Source of the DNA: Myxococcales bacterium
Lineage (GTDB): Bacteria; Myxococcota_A; SURF-8
Assembly: GCA_003598065.1 (NCBI GenBank)
Contig: QZKR01000144.1
Span: forward strand, 1 to 45,080
DNA: 45,080 nucleotides
Direction: 5' to 3'
The position numbers were made by a program, and so were the translations under genes. The notes under the pieces are model-generated. The model saw nothing but the letters and a program-made list of their open reading frames with translations, was not told where the DNA came from and did no database searches. Of this stretch, positions 17,103 through 26,210 are shown one piece after another. Every line of letters starts with the position of its first letter. Within the stretch, counting starts at the first letter, position 1.

Positions 17103-19085
17103 ATGATGGGCGACAGACAGAAAATTCCAACCCATTTGGTGCGTTTCCGGCCCGATGAAATTGAGGCCGAGGCCAAGGAAGGTGAAAACCTGCTCAATGT
17201 GGCCGTCACCTATGGCGTCCACATCGATGCGGCCTGCGGCGGCGCCGGCGCTTGCGGGAAATGTCAGGTTCAGGTCGAGGGAAAGGTAGAGAGCGTCAAG
17301 TCCGAGTTCCTGCCCGAAACCGGGCAAAAGAACCGCGTTCTCGCCTGCCGCACCATCGTCAAGGGGCCGTGCACGGTCGTCGTTCCCGAATCCACGCGCG
17401 TTTCGGGAATGCTCCCCGGCTGGGGCTCCGCCAAACACGGCGTCCGTCATCGCCAGACGGGGCTCGACGTCGAAAGCCGCCTGCTCGACTGCGGTTTGAA
17501 GCCGCTGATGGAAAAAATTCACGTCCAGGTGCCGCCGGCCGATCAGCAGCCCGGCATCACCGACCGCTTCCGGATGTTCGGCGCGTTGGACAAGCGTCTG
17601 GACAATCTGGACCGTTCCATGGACATCTCGCTGCTCAACAAAATGCCGAAGGTGCTTCGCGAGCAGAACGGCAGCGTGACGGTGACGCTGCTGCGCCGCC
17701 AGCTTCAGGTGCCGCACCTTTCGCAGTCGCTTCCGACGGTCAACGACATCGAGGCCGGCGATACTTCCGGTGAATTCTACGCGCTGGCGTTCGACATCGG
17801 CACGACCTCCGTGTGGGCGGAATGGCTGGATCTGAACACGGGCAAGGCGCTGGCCGCCGCCGCGGATTACAACGACCAGATCCGTTTCGGCGCGGACGTT
17901 ATCAACCGCATCATCGCCTGCAAGCGGGGAGGCGGGCTGGAGAGCGTGCAGGGCGCGGTCGTCGAAACGATGAACCGGCTGATCGAGCAGATGGCGGAGA
18001 AAAGCGGATTGTCGCCGAGCCGGATTTCCTACGTCACCGCCGCCGGCAACACCGCCATGACCCACATCATGCTGGGGATAGACCCGGAATACATCCGCAT
18101 GGCGCCCTTCGTGCCGGCGGCGCGCTTCATGCCGCCGGTTTCGGCCCGCACGATCGGGCTGAACCTCCCGCCCACGGCGCTGGTTTTCACCCTGCCGCTC
18201 GTATCGGCCTGGGTGGGCGGCGACATCGTTTCGGGCGTGCTCGTTTCCGGCATCAACCGCGAAGAGAAGATGACGCTTTTTCTGGACATGGGCACCAACG
18301 CCGAGGTGGTCTTGGGCAACAAGGAATTTCTCGTCTCGGCGTCCTGCTCCGCCGGGCCGGCCTTCGAGGGCGGCGGCATCTATCACGGCGTTCGCGCCAT
18401 GGCGGGAGCGGTGGAGGATTTTCACTTGAACGCGCCCGACGCCACGCCGATGGTGCTCACGATCGGGCAGAAGAAGGCGCGCGGCATCTGCGGATCGGGG
18501 CTCATCAACACGATCGCCGGGCTTTCCATGGCCGGCGTTCTCCTGCCGAACGGGAAGTTCGTGGACGACGGCTCCATTTCGCGGCTGCACCGCAAGGAGA
18601 ACGAACAGGAGTACGTGCTGGTCGAGGCGGAAAACAGCGCCACCGGCTACGACATCACCCTGACCTCGGCCGACGTGGAAAACCTCTTGCGCGCCAAGTC
18701 CGCCATCTACGCGGGCATCAGCACGCTCCTGGCCGAGATGGACATGAAGACCACCGACATCGAGCAGGTGCTGATCGCCGGCTCCTTCGGCCAGAGCCTC
18801 AACATCGACCGGGCCATCATGATCGGGCTGTTGCCCGATCTGCCGCCGGAACGCTTCCGCTTCATCGGCAACAGTTCGCTGATGGGGGCGCGGCTGGTGG
18901 CCCAATGCGTCGATGGAATGGGCGAGAGCGATCAGGTCGCCCAGCGCATGACCTACATCGATCTCGGCGCCAGCCCGCGGTTTATGGACGAATACATGGC
19001 GGGGATGTTTCTCCCCCACACCGACATGAATCTTTTTCCGAGCGTCGCCAGAATGCAGGCAGACCAGAAAGGGGGCCGCACTTGA
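17103..19085 (+). CDS. acsV: Corrinoid activation protein (RACo/AcsV), ferredoxin-ASKHA ATPase
   Basis: This protein reductively reactivates the oxidised Co(II) corrinoid of AcsCD using ATP. The 660-residue product has an N-terminal [2Fe-2S] ferredoxin domain (Cys set in AACGGAGACGKC with a later ACRTI), a linker, then the DUF4445 ASKHA-like ATPase core. Core motifs are FDIGTTSVWAEW, AAGNTAMTHIMLG, LDMGTNAEVVLG, ICGSGLI and the C-terminal GSFGQSLNIDRA. It starts at ATG 17103 or 17106; a stop lies directly upstream in frame, and the only AAAGGAG is about 33 bases away, so initiation may be weak. It overlaps the next gene by TTGA. It is separated from the corrinoid protein genes by about 12 kb and the other strand. 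Confidence 0.9.
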   Translation: MMGDRQKIPTHLVRFRPDEIEAEAKEGENLLNVAVTYGVHIDAACGGAGACGKCQVQVEGKVESVKSEFLPETGQKNRVLACRTIVKGPCTVVVPESTRVSGMLPGWGSAKHGVRHRQTGLDVESRLLDCGLKPLMEKIHVQVPPADQQPGITDRFRMFGALDKRLDNLDRSMDISLLNKMPKVLREQNGSVTVTLLRRQLQVPHLSQSLPTVNDIEAGDTSGEFYALAFDIGTTSVWAEWLDLNTGKALAAAADYNDQIRFGADVINRIIACKRGGGLESVQGAVVETMNRLIEQMAEKSGLSPSRISYVTAAGNTAMTHIMLGIDPEYIRMAPFVPAARFMPPVSARTIGLNLPPTALVFTLPLVSAWVGGDIVSGVLVSGINREEKMTLFLDMGTNAEVVLGNKEFLVSASCSAGPAFEGGGIYHGVRAMAGAVEDFHLNAPDATPMVLTIGQKKARGICGSGLINTIAGLSMAGVLLPNGKFVDDGSISRLHRKENEQEYVLVEAENSATGYDITLTSADVENLLRAKSAIYAGISTLLAEMDMKTTDIEQVLIAGSFGQSLNIDRAIMIGLLPDLPPERFRFIGNSSLMGARLVAQCVDGMGESDQVAQRMTYIDLGASPRFMDEYMAGMFLPHTDMNLFPSVARMQADQKGGRT

Positions 19086-19837
19086 CCAAGATCCTCGCCG
19101 TCGCCGGCAAGGGCGGAACGGGAAAGACCACGCTGGCCGCGTTGGCGGTCCGCAGTTTCGTGCGCGGCGGGCGGACGCCGGTTTTGGCCATCGACGCCGA
19201 TCCCAACAGCAACCTGGGCGAATCGCTGGGCGTCGTGGTCGATCGCACCATCGGCGACACGCGCGAGGACTTCTTCGAGCAGAAGGGCTCGGTGCCGGCG
19301 GGCATGTCGAAGGAGTCGTATCTCGACATGCGGCTCAACCAGATTCTGATCGAGGCTATCGGCTACGATCTGCTGGTCATGGGCCGCCAGGAGGGGCCGG
19401 GCTGCTACTGCTTCATCAACAACATCCTGCGCAGCTACTCGGAAAGACTGGCGGACAACTACAAGGCCCTGGTCGTGGACAACGAAGCCGGCATGGAGCA
19501 CATCAGCCGGCGCACGACGTACAAGATCGACACCTTGTGGATGGTGACCGATCATTCGCTGCGCGGCCTGCGCGCCGTCAAACGGATTCACGAGCTGATC
19601 CAAAGCCTCAAGCTGCGGATCGAATCGCGCGGCGTCGTGGTCAACCGCGCCCCCGCGACGCTCGATCCCGTCTTCACGGCGGAGTTGCAGGAGATCGGCT
19701 TGCCGCTGTTGGGCACGGTCCCCGAGGATTCGAACCTCGGCGTTTACGACATGGAGCGGCGGGGTCTGTTCGACCTGCCGAACGATTCGGTTTCCGTACG
19801 GGCGGTTCAGACGCTGATGTCCCCGATGCTGTCCTGA
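19082..19837 (+). CDS. CooC/AcsF-like nickel-insertion P-loop ATPase (paralogue 1)
   Basis: The 251-residue SIMIBI-class ATPase begins TKILAVAGKGGTGKTT (deviant Walker A) and carries the GCYC motif that matches the metal-binding CxC of CooC proteins, plus VVDNEAGMEH as Walker B. CooC-type ATPases help load nickel into CODH or ACS. TTG at 19082 overlaps the acsV stop, and AAAGGGGG lies just upstream, so the two are translationally coupled. A second CooC-like gene sits at 28321-29097. One may serve the CODH C-cluster and the other the ACS A-cluster or the activator; sequence alone does not decide. Confidence 0.86.
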   Translation: MTKILAVAGKGGTGKTTLAALAVRSFVRGGRTPVLAIDADPNSNLGESLGVVVDRTIGDTREDFFEQKGSVPAGMSKESYLDMRLNQILIEAIGYDLLVMGRQEGPGCYCFINNILRSYSERLADNYKALVVDNEAGMEHISRRTTYKIDTLWMVTDHSLRGLRAVKRIHELIQSLKLRIESRGVVVNRAPATLDPVFTAELQEIGLPLLGTVPEDSNLGVYDMERRGLFDLPNDSVSVRAVQTLMSPMLS

Positions 19838-19908
19838 ACGCCGAGGCGCTTTGTTCGGCCGCCTGATCGACAAGACAACCATCCTCCCGAGTGGAAGGAG
19901 GCTTTAGG

Positions 19909-20472
19909 ATGTCGGAGCAGTTTCCAGAAACGGGGAGTCGCACGGTGACGCCGGAATGCGGGCTGGCCGAACGAATCGCCAAAGACACGGGCGTCAACGC
20001 CATGGACTGCTACCAGTGCGGCAAATGTTCCGCCGGCTGCCCGCTGGTCGAGGCGACCGACCTCCTGCCGCACGATTTCTGGCGCATGGTGCAATTGGGG
20101 CTTGAAGAACCCATCCTGCGCTCGCGCCATCTCTGGCTGTGTATGGCCTGCGAAACCTGCGGCGCGCGCTGCCCCAACAAGCTGCCTTTGTCCAAGGTGA
20201 TCGACTGGTTTCGGCAGAAGGCGGTGCGCGAGGGCCGGGAGGTCGCGGAACCGGACGTCGTCGCCTTCCACGAGGCGTTTCTGGCCTCGGTCAGAAGCGG
20301 CGGGCGCTTAAGCGAAGTGAAGATGATCGGCCGCTTCAAACGCCTCACGGGCGATTACTTCAAGGACATGAAGCTCGGCATGATGCTGTTCCGCAAGGGC
20401 AAGATCAAGCTGTTCGGCGGGCAGTCCGGCGCGAAGCGGAAAGTCCGGGAACTCTTCGAGGGGATCGAATGA
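19909..20472 (+). CDS. hdrC: Heterodisulfide reductase-like subunit HdrC
   Basis: The 187-residue soluble product carries two [4Fe-4S] motifs, CYQCGKCSAGCP and CMACETCGARCP, as in HdrC. In HdrABC complexes it links the HdrA flavoprotein to the HdrB active subunit. GGAAGGAGG at 19893-19901 with a 7-base spacer fixes ATG 19909. It heads a six-gene unit in which every following gene overlaps its predecessor, indicating one complex with MetVF. Confidence 0.92.
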   Translation: MSEQFPETGSRTVTPECGLAERIAKDTGVNAMDCYQCGKCSAGCPLVEATDLLPHDFWRMVQLGLEEPILRSRHLWLCMACETCGARCPNKLPLSKVIDWFRQKAVREGREVAEPDVVAFHEAFLASVRSGGRLSEVKMIGRFKRLTGDYFKDMKLGMMLFRKGKIKLFGGQSGAKRKVRELFEGIE

Positions 20473-21311
20473 TGAAAGTCAGCTATTACCCGGGATGCAG
20501 CGCCCACGGGACGGGAGTCGAACTGGACGAGTCCACCCGCGACCTGTGCCGGATGCTGGACGTTGAACTGGTCGAGTTGAAGGACTGGAGTTGCTGCGGG
20601 GCGAGCAGCGCCCACGTCAAAAGCGAGAAGCTGGCGCTAGGATTGGCCGGCCTCAATCTCGCCGCCGCCGAGGCGGAGGGACGGGACCTCGTCACGCCCT
20701 GTCCCGCCTGCTTTTCCCGGCTTTCCTCGGCGCGCCGGCACGTGCTCGACCACGGCGCGATTCCCGGCGTGGAGCAGCTGAACGGACAGACGCCGGTGCG
20801 CCACATCCTCCATCTGTTCAGCCGGCCGGAAGTTATGGAAAAGCTGGCGGAGCGGTCCAGCGGCGTGCTGCGCGGCCTCAAGGCCGTCTGCTACTACGGC
20901 TGTCTGTTCACGAGGCCGCCCGAGATCACCGAATCCGCCCATCCCGAGAATCCCACCGAGATGGAACGGATTCTTTCCGCGCTCGGGATGAAGGCGCTGG
21001 ACTGGCCCTACAAGACGGTCTGCTGCGGCGGCAGCCTGACGCTTCCCGACGCCGACCAGGTGGCGCGCCTGTGCCATCCGATCTTCGACATGGCCCGCCG
21101 CGTCGGGGCCGAGGCGATCGTCACCGGCTGTCCGATGTGCTTCATGAACCTGGAGCGGCAGTGGGCGGCCGATGCGCGGGACGATCTTCTGCCCATCTAC
21201 TACTTCACGGAGTTGATGATGCTGGCCCTCGATCCCCAGCGGGCCGCTTCCTATTTCCGCCGCCATCTCAGCGATTCAACCAGAGCCCTTGCTTCACGGG
21301 GGTTGGAATGA
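20469..21311 (+). CDS. hdrB: Heterodisulfide reductase-like subunit HdrB
   Basis: The 280-residue product has two CCG domains: Cys in YYPGCSAHG with DWSCCGASS and PCPAC, then CYYGC with TVCCGGS and GCPMC. In methanogens these ligate the non-cubane clusters that reduce the heterodisulfide; in MetVF-linked complexes the true disulfide or alternative acceptor is unknown. ATGATG at 20469 overlaps the hdrC stop, and GAGGGG lies upstream. All ten family cysteines appear to be present. Confidence 0.92.
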   Translation: MMKVSYYPGCSAHGTGVELDESTRDLCRMLDVELVELKDWSCCGASSAHVKSEKLALGLAGLNLAAAEAEGRDLVTPCPACFSRLSSARRHVLDHGAIPGVEQLNGQTPVRHILHLFSRPEVMEKLAERSSGVLRGLKAVCYYGCLFTRPPEITESAHPENPTEMERILSALGMKALDWPYKTVCCGGSLTLPDADQVARLCHPIFDMARRVGAEAIVTGCPMCFMNLERQWAADARDDLLPIYYFTELMMLALDPQRAASYFRRHLSDSTRALASRGLE

Positions 21312-24300
21312 CCCAGTTGCAACCAGTCGGCGCCGTCCTGGTGGTCGGCGCGGGGATCGGCGGCATGCAGGCCGCGATCGATCTCGCCAACTCCGGCTTC
21401 AAGGTCTATCTGGTGGAGCGCGATACGGCCATCGGCGGGCGCATGGCCCAGCTCGACAAGACCTTCCCCACCAACGACTGTTCGATGTGCATCATTTCGC
21501 CCAAACTGATCGAAGTGGGGCGGCACCCGAACATCGAGGTCCTGACCGGTACGGAACTGCTGGAACTCGGCGGGGAGGCCGGCCATTTCCAGGCGAAGCT
21601 CAAGCTGCATCCGCGCTACGTGGATCTGGAGAAATGCACGGGCTGCGGCGAATGCGCCAAGGTCTGCCCCATCGAAGTTCCCAACGAGTACAACATGGGG
21701 CTCAACGGCCGCCGCGCCATCCGCAAGCGCTATCCCCAGGCCATTCCCGGCGGCTACGCGATCGAGAAAATCGGCACGTCGCCCTGCCGCGACGCCTGCC
21801 CGTCCCATGTGCGGGTTCAGGGCTACGTGGCGCTGGCCGCCGAGGGCCGTTTCGACGAAGCGCTCAAGGTCATCCGGCGCGACCTGCCTTTCCCCGGCGT
21901 CTGCGGACGCGTCTGCCCGCACCCTTGCGAGGCCGCCTGCAACCGCGGCCAGGTGGACGAGCCCATCGCCATCCGTCAGATCAAGCGTTTCATCGCCGAT
22001 TACGAAATCACGGCCGGCAAGAACGCCCTGCCGGAAATCGCCCCGGAGACGGGCAAGAAGATCGCCATCGTCGGCGCGGGCCCCTCGGGGCTGGCCGCCG
22101 CCTGGTTCTTGCGCCTCAAGGGCCACAAGCCGGTCGTCTTCGAGGCCGCGCCCGAGGCGGGCGGCATGCTGCGCACCGGCATCCCCTCCTACCGCCTGCC
22201 GCGCGACATCCTCGACGCGGAAATCCGCGCCATGCAGGACATCGGCGTGGAGATTCACTGCAACAAGGCGGTCGGCAAGGACGTGAACGTCGATTCCCTG
22301 GTGAAGGATTACGACGCCCTCTATCTCTCCGGCGGCGCGCAGGTCGGCCGCAAACTGAACGTCCCCGGCGAGGACGCGCCGGGCGTGCGCTCCGGCATCG
22401 CGTTTTTGCGGGAGGTGTTTCTCGGCCGTCCGGTCGAGATCGGCCGCAAGGTCGTGGTCATCGGCGGCGGCGACGTGGCCTACGACGTGGCGCGCACCTC
22501 GCGACGCCTCCAGGCCGGGCGAGGCGGCCTGAAAGACCAGGACGTCTACCTTTGCTGTCTGGAATCGCGCGCCGAGATGCTCGCCGGCGAGGACGAGATT
22601 CTGGAAGGCGAAGAGGAAGGCGTCATCCGCGAGAACAGCGTCGGGCCGGTGGAGATCCAGACCGACGCCTCCGGCAAGGTGACCGGCGTCAAGCTGCGCC
22701 GCTGCACCCGCGTTTTCGACGAGAACAAGCGCTTTTCGCCGACCTTCGACGACAGCGTCGCCAAGGTCATTCCCTGCGACACGGTCCTGGTGGCCATCGG
22801 CCAGCAGGCCGATACGAGCTTCCTCGCCGGCAGCCGGCTGGAATCCATCGTGCAGCGCGGCTGGATCAAGGCCGACAAGCTGACGTTCGCCACGGACGTT
22901 CCGGGTGTTTTCGCGGGCGGCGACATGCAGTCCGGCCCCGGCATCGCGATCGCCGCCATCGCCCACGGCAAGGAGGCCGCCGTCAGCATCGACCGCTTCC
23001 TGCGCGGCGAGGACATGAAGGCGGGCCGCGAAGGCGGCGAGGCCGTCATCGCCCCCCTGCCGAAGAAAAAATTCGTGGAGCCCGGCAAGCGACCCGAGGA
23101 GGCGAAGAGCGATCCCGCCGCGCGCGTCGGCTCTTTTGCGGAAATCGCCCAGTCGCTCACGGAGGAAGAGGCGAAAGCCGAAGCCAAACGCTGTCTGGCC
23201 TGCGGCATCTGCTCGGAATGCGGCCTGTGCGTCGAGGCGTGCCAGGCGAAGGCCATCGACCACGAGATGCGGGAGCGGGAACGGACGGTCGATGTGGGCT
23301 CGGTGATCCTCGCGCCCGGCTTCGAGCAGTTCGAGGCGGAGAACACCGGCGAGTTCGGCTACGGCCGCTGGGCGAACGTCGTCACCAGCCTCGAATTCGA
23401 GCGCATGCTTTCCGCCACCGGCCCCACCGCCGGGCACCTGGCGCGGCCGTCCGATCACAAGTCTCCGAAGCGCGTGGCCTGGATCCAGTGCGTCGCCTCG
23501 CGCGACAAGCGCAAGGAACGCGGCTTCTGCTCGTCGGTGTGCTGCATGTTCGCCACGAAGGAAGCGGTGATCGCCACGGAGCACGCGGGCGGCGATCTTT
23601 CGGCCACCATCTTCATGATGGATCTGCGGGCGATGGGCAAGGGCTTCGACGAATACGCCAACCGCGCCGAGAATCGTTACAAAGTGCGCTACGTCCGCTC
23701 GATGGTTTCCCGCGTGGACGAGATGCCGGAGTCGAAGGACCTGGAGGTGGCGTACATCGGCGAGGACGGCAAGCCGCTGAAGGAGACCTTCGACCTGCTC
23801 GTCCTCTCCACGGGCTTGAAGCCCACTTCCAGCGTGCACGAACTGGCCCGGCGGGTCGGCGTGGACGTGGACGACTACGGCTTCGCCAAAACCGATCCCT
23901 TCGCGCCGCTGGCCACGTCGCGCCCCGGCGTGTTCGTCTGCGGCGTCTTCCAGGGTCCGAAGGACATTCCCGAAACGGTCGCCCAGGCGTCGGGGGCGGC
24001 CACCTACGCGGCGCGCGGGCTGACGGCCGCGCGGGGGACCGAGGTTCATCAGCCGGAGCTTCCGCCGGAAGTCAACGTCGAGAACGCCGATCAGCGCATC
24101 GGCGTGTGGGTCTGCAATTGCGGCATCAATATCGGCTCGGTGGTCGATGTGCCCGGCGTCGCCGATCATGCGTCCCGTCTGCCGGGCGTGGTGCATAGCG
24201 AGGGCGTGCTGTTCGCCTGCTCCCAGGACAATCAGGAGCACATGAAAAAAGTCATTCACGAGAAGGGCCTCAACCGCCTCGTGGTGGCCTCCTGCACGCC

Positions 24301-25780
24301 GCGCACCCACGAGCCGCTGTTCCAGGCGACCTTGCGCGACTGCGGCATCAACAACTATCTCTTCTCGATGGCCAACATCCGCGAGCACTGCTCCTGGGTT
24401 CATGCGAAGGAGCCCGAAAAGGCGACGCAAAAGGCCAAGGGGCTCGTGGACATGGCGGTGGCCAACGCGCGGAACCTGAAGCCGCTGCACAAGCACGACC
24501 AGTCGCTCGTCCATGACGCGCTGGTCGTCGGCGGCGGGCTGGCGGGCATGACCGCCGCGCTGGAACTGGCCGATCAGGGCTTCTCGGTCACGCTGGTCGA
24601 AAAATCGGACAAGCTGGGCGGCAACCTGCTCAAGGTCCGCAAAACGCACGACGGCCGCGACGTGGCCGCCTACCGCGACGCACTCATCCGCCGGGTCAGT
24701 GGACACGGCAAGATCGCCACGCTTCTGAACAGCGAGCTTGTCGTCACCAACGGCTTCCTGGGCAATTTCGAGAGCGAGATTTTCTGTCACGGAGAAAACG
24801 GCGCGTCCAAGCGGGTCGCGGTGAAGCACGGCGCGACCATCGTCGCGACGGGCGGGCATGAAACCCAGCCGACCGAGTACGGCTACGGCCAGTCGTCGCG
24901 GATCATCACGCAGCTTGGCCTGGAAGAGCTTCTGGCCTCGAAGCGCGCCGATCTGGCGTCGTACAAGAACATCGTCATGATTCAGTGCGTCGGCTCGCGC
25001 AACGACGAGCGGCCCTACTGCTCGAAGCTCTGCTGCACCCAGGCCTTGAAGAACGCGCTGGCCATCAAGCAGATAGCGCCCGACGCGAAAGTGACCGTGC
25101 TGTTCCGCGAGATGCGCTCCTACGGATTGAAGGAGGACATGTACGCGGCGGCGCGAAAGGCCGGCGTGCTCTTCCTGCGTTATACGCTGGAAAATCAACC
25201 CAAGGTCGTTCCCGCTGCAAACGGCGCGAAGGTGAGTCTGTCGGTCGCGCGAATGGGCCAGGTGGAGATCGACGCCGATCTGGTGGTTCTGGCGGCGGCG
25301 ATCGCGCCCAACGACAATCGCGACATCTCCGAGATTCTCAAAATTCCGCGCACCAACGAGGGCTTCTTCCTCGAAGTGCACCAGAAGCTCGGCCCCGTGG
25401 ACTTCGCCACCGACGGCGTGTTCATGGCCGGCCTCGCCCACGGCCCCAAGCCGATCGAGGAAACGATCTCCCAGGCCGCCGCCGCCGCCAGCCGCGCCGC
25501 GACGATCCTCTCCAAGGATCATCTCTCGGTGGGCGGCGTGATTTCGGTGGTGGACCCGGAGAAGTGCGCCGTCTGTCTCTGTTGCGTGCGCGCCTGTCCC
25601 TACGGCGTGCCGCGCATCACCGACCAGGGCGCGGCGTACATCGAGCCGGCGGAATGCCGGGGCTGCGGCGTCTGCGCCTCGGAATGTCCGGGCAAGGCGA
25701 TTCAACTCCAGCATTTCACCAACGACCAGGTTTCGGCGATGCTGACGTCCATGCAAGAGGGGAGGGCCACCGATGGCTGA
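21308..25780 (+). CDS. hdrA: Giant HdrA chimera: HdrA, GltD/NfnB-like module, second HdrA
   Basis: The 1490-residue flavoprotein has a composite layout. Residues 1-155 resemble the FAD part of HdrA (GAGIGGMQAA, TFPTNDCSMC, ferredoxin motif from Cys110) but lack the HdrA N-terminal domain. Residues about 156-615 are a GltD/NfnB-like module: CRDACPSHVRVQGYV, GVCGRVCPHPCEAAC, an FAD fold at 252 (IAIVGAGPSGLAAAW) and an NAD(P) fold at 382 (VVVIGGGDVAYDVA). HdrA features resume at Cys629 (CLACGICSECGLC). From about 930 a second HdrA begins with VWVCNCGINIG and ends in two ferredoxin motifs (from Cys1420). Three FAD sites and one NAD(P) site are therefore plausible, making it a candidate electron-bifurcating hub that oxidises NAD(P)H for MetVF. 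It overlaps hdrB and mvhD. Confidence 0.93.
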   Translation: MTQLQPVGAVLVVGAGIGGMQAAIDLANSGFKVYLVERDTAIGGRMAQLDKTFPTNDCSMCIISPKLIEVGRHPNIEVLTGTELLELGGEAGHFQAKLKLHPRYVDLEKCTGCGECAKVCPIEVPNEYNMGLNGRRAIRKRYPQAIPGGYAIEKIGTSPCRDACPSHVRVQGYVALAAEGRFDEALKVIRRDLPFPGVCGRVCPHPCEAACNRGQVDEPIAIRQIKRFIADYEITAGKNALPEIAPETGKKIAIVGAGPSGLAAAWFLRLKGHKPVVFEAAPEAGGMLRTGIPSYRLPRDILDAEIRAMQDIGVEIHCNKAVGKDVNVDSLVKDYDALYLSGGAQVGRKLNVPGEDAPGVRSGIAFLREVFLGRPVEIGRKVVVIGGGDVAYDVARTSRRLQAGRGGLKDQDVYLCCLESRAEMLAGEDEILEGEEEGVIRENSVGPVEIQTDASGKVTGVKLRRCTRVFDENKRFSPTFDDSVAKVIPCDTVLVAIGQQADTSFLAGSRLESIVQRGWIKADKLTFATDVPGVFAGGDMQSGPGIAIAAIAHGKEAAVSIDRFLRGEDMKAGREGGEAVIAPLPKKKFVEPGKRPEEAKSDPAARVGSFAEIAQSLTEEEAKAEAKRCLACGICSECGLCVEACQAKAIDHEMRERERTVDVGSVILAPGFEQFEAENTGEFGYGRWANVVTSLEFERMLSATGPTAGHLARPSDHKSPKRVAWIQCVASRDKRKERGFCSSVCCMFATKEAVIATEHAGGDLSATIFMMDLRAMGKGFDEYANRAENRYKVRYVRSMVSRVDEMPESKDLEVAYIGEDGKPLKETFDLLVLSTGLKPTSSVHELARRVGVDVDDYGFAKTDPFAPLATSRPGVFVCGVFQGPKDIPETVAQASGAATYAARGLTAARGTEVHQPELPPEVNVENADQRIGVWVCNCGINIGSVVDVPGVADHASRLPGVVHSEGVLFACSQDNQEHMKKVIHEKGLNRLVVASCTPRTHEPLFQATLRDCGINNYLFSMANIREHCSWVHAKEPEKATQKAKGLVDMAVANARNLKPLHKHDQSLVHDALVVGGGLAGMTAALELADQGFSVTLVEKSDKLGGNLLKVRKTHDGRDVAAYRDALIRRVSGHGKIATLLNSELVVTNGFLGNFESEIFCHGENGASKRVAVKHGATIVATGGHETQPTEYGYGQSSRIITQLGLEELLASKRADLASYKNIVMIQCVGSRNDERPYCSKLCCTQALKNALAIKQIAPDAKVTVLFREMRSYGLKEDMYAAARKAGVLFLRYTLENQPKVVPAANGAKVSLSVARMGQVEIDADLVVLAAAIAPNDNRDISEILKIPRTNEGFFLEVHQKLGPVDFATDGVFMAGLAHGPKPIEETISQAAAAASRAATILSKDHLSVGGVISVVDPEKCAVCLCCVRACPYGVPRITDQGAAYIEPAECRGCGVCASECPGKAIQLQHFTNDQVSAMLTSMQEGRATDG

Positions 25781-26210
25781 GTTCGAGCCCACGATCGTCG
25801 CCTTCTGCTGCAACTACTGCGCCTTCGCGGCGGCCGACCTGGCCGGCTCGATGCGGCTGCAGTATCCGCCGAACGTGCGCATCATCCGTCTGCCGTGTTC
25901 CGGCCGCGCCGAGCTTCAGGAAGTCCTGAACGCGTTTTTGAACGGCGCGGACGGCGTCCTTGTCGTGGGCTGCATGGAAGGCGACTGCCACTTCATCGGC
26001 GGCAACTTCAAGGCCAAGAAGCGCATGCAGCGGGCGAAAAAGCTGCTTCAGGAAGCCCACATCAGCCCCGAGCGGCTGGAATTCCGCAACAACTCGGCCG
26101 CCATGGGGCCGCAGCTGGCCAAACTGTTCACGGATTTCACGGAAAAAATTCGGGCCCAGGGCCCTTGCTTCGCAGCCCCTGAGTCCCTCAAGTCGGAGGT
26201 GCGCGCATGA
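25773..26210 (+). CDS. mvhD: MvhD-type [2Fe-2S] electron-transfer subunit
   Basis: The 145-residue product belongs to the MvhD/HdrA-partner family, with cysteines in FCCNYCA, PCSG and GCMEGDCHF as [2Fe-2S] ligands. In methanogens MvhD connects hydrogenase to HdrA; here no hydrogenase is adjacent, so it probably carries electrons between HdrA and MetVF or another donor. Its start overlaps the hdrA end by eight bases and its stop overlaps metV (ATGA). Confidence 0.93.
   Translation: MAEFEPTIVAFCCNYCAFAAADLAGSMRLQYPPNVRIIRLPCSGRAELQEVLNAFLNGADGVLVVGCMEGDCHFIGGNFKAKKRMQRAKKLLQEAHISPERLEFRNNSAAMGPQLAKLFTDFTEKIRAQGPCFAAPESLKSEVRA

Noticed and set aside
21251..25813. A very long open frame on the minus strand opposite hdrA
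   Set aside because: It is a codon-bias shadow in GC-rich DNA: no recognisable domains, low-complexity His/Arg/Val-rich translation, and the plus strand carries intact conserved motifs. The same applies to 8032-10860, 17001-19019, 32600-34804 (+) and 34838-36784 (+).
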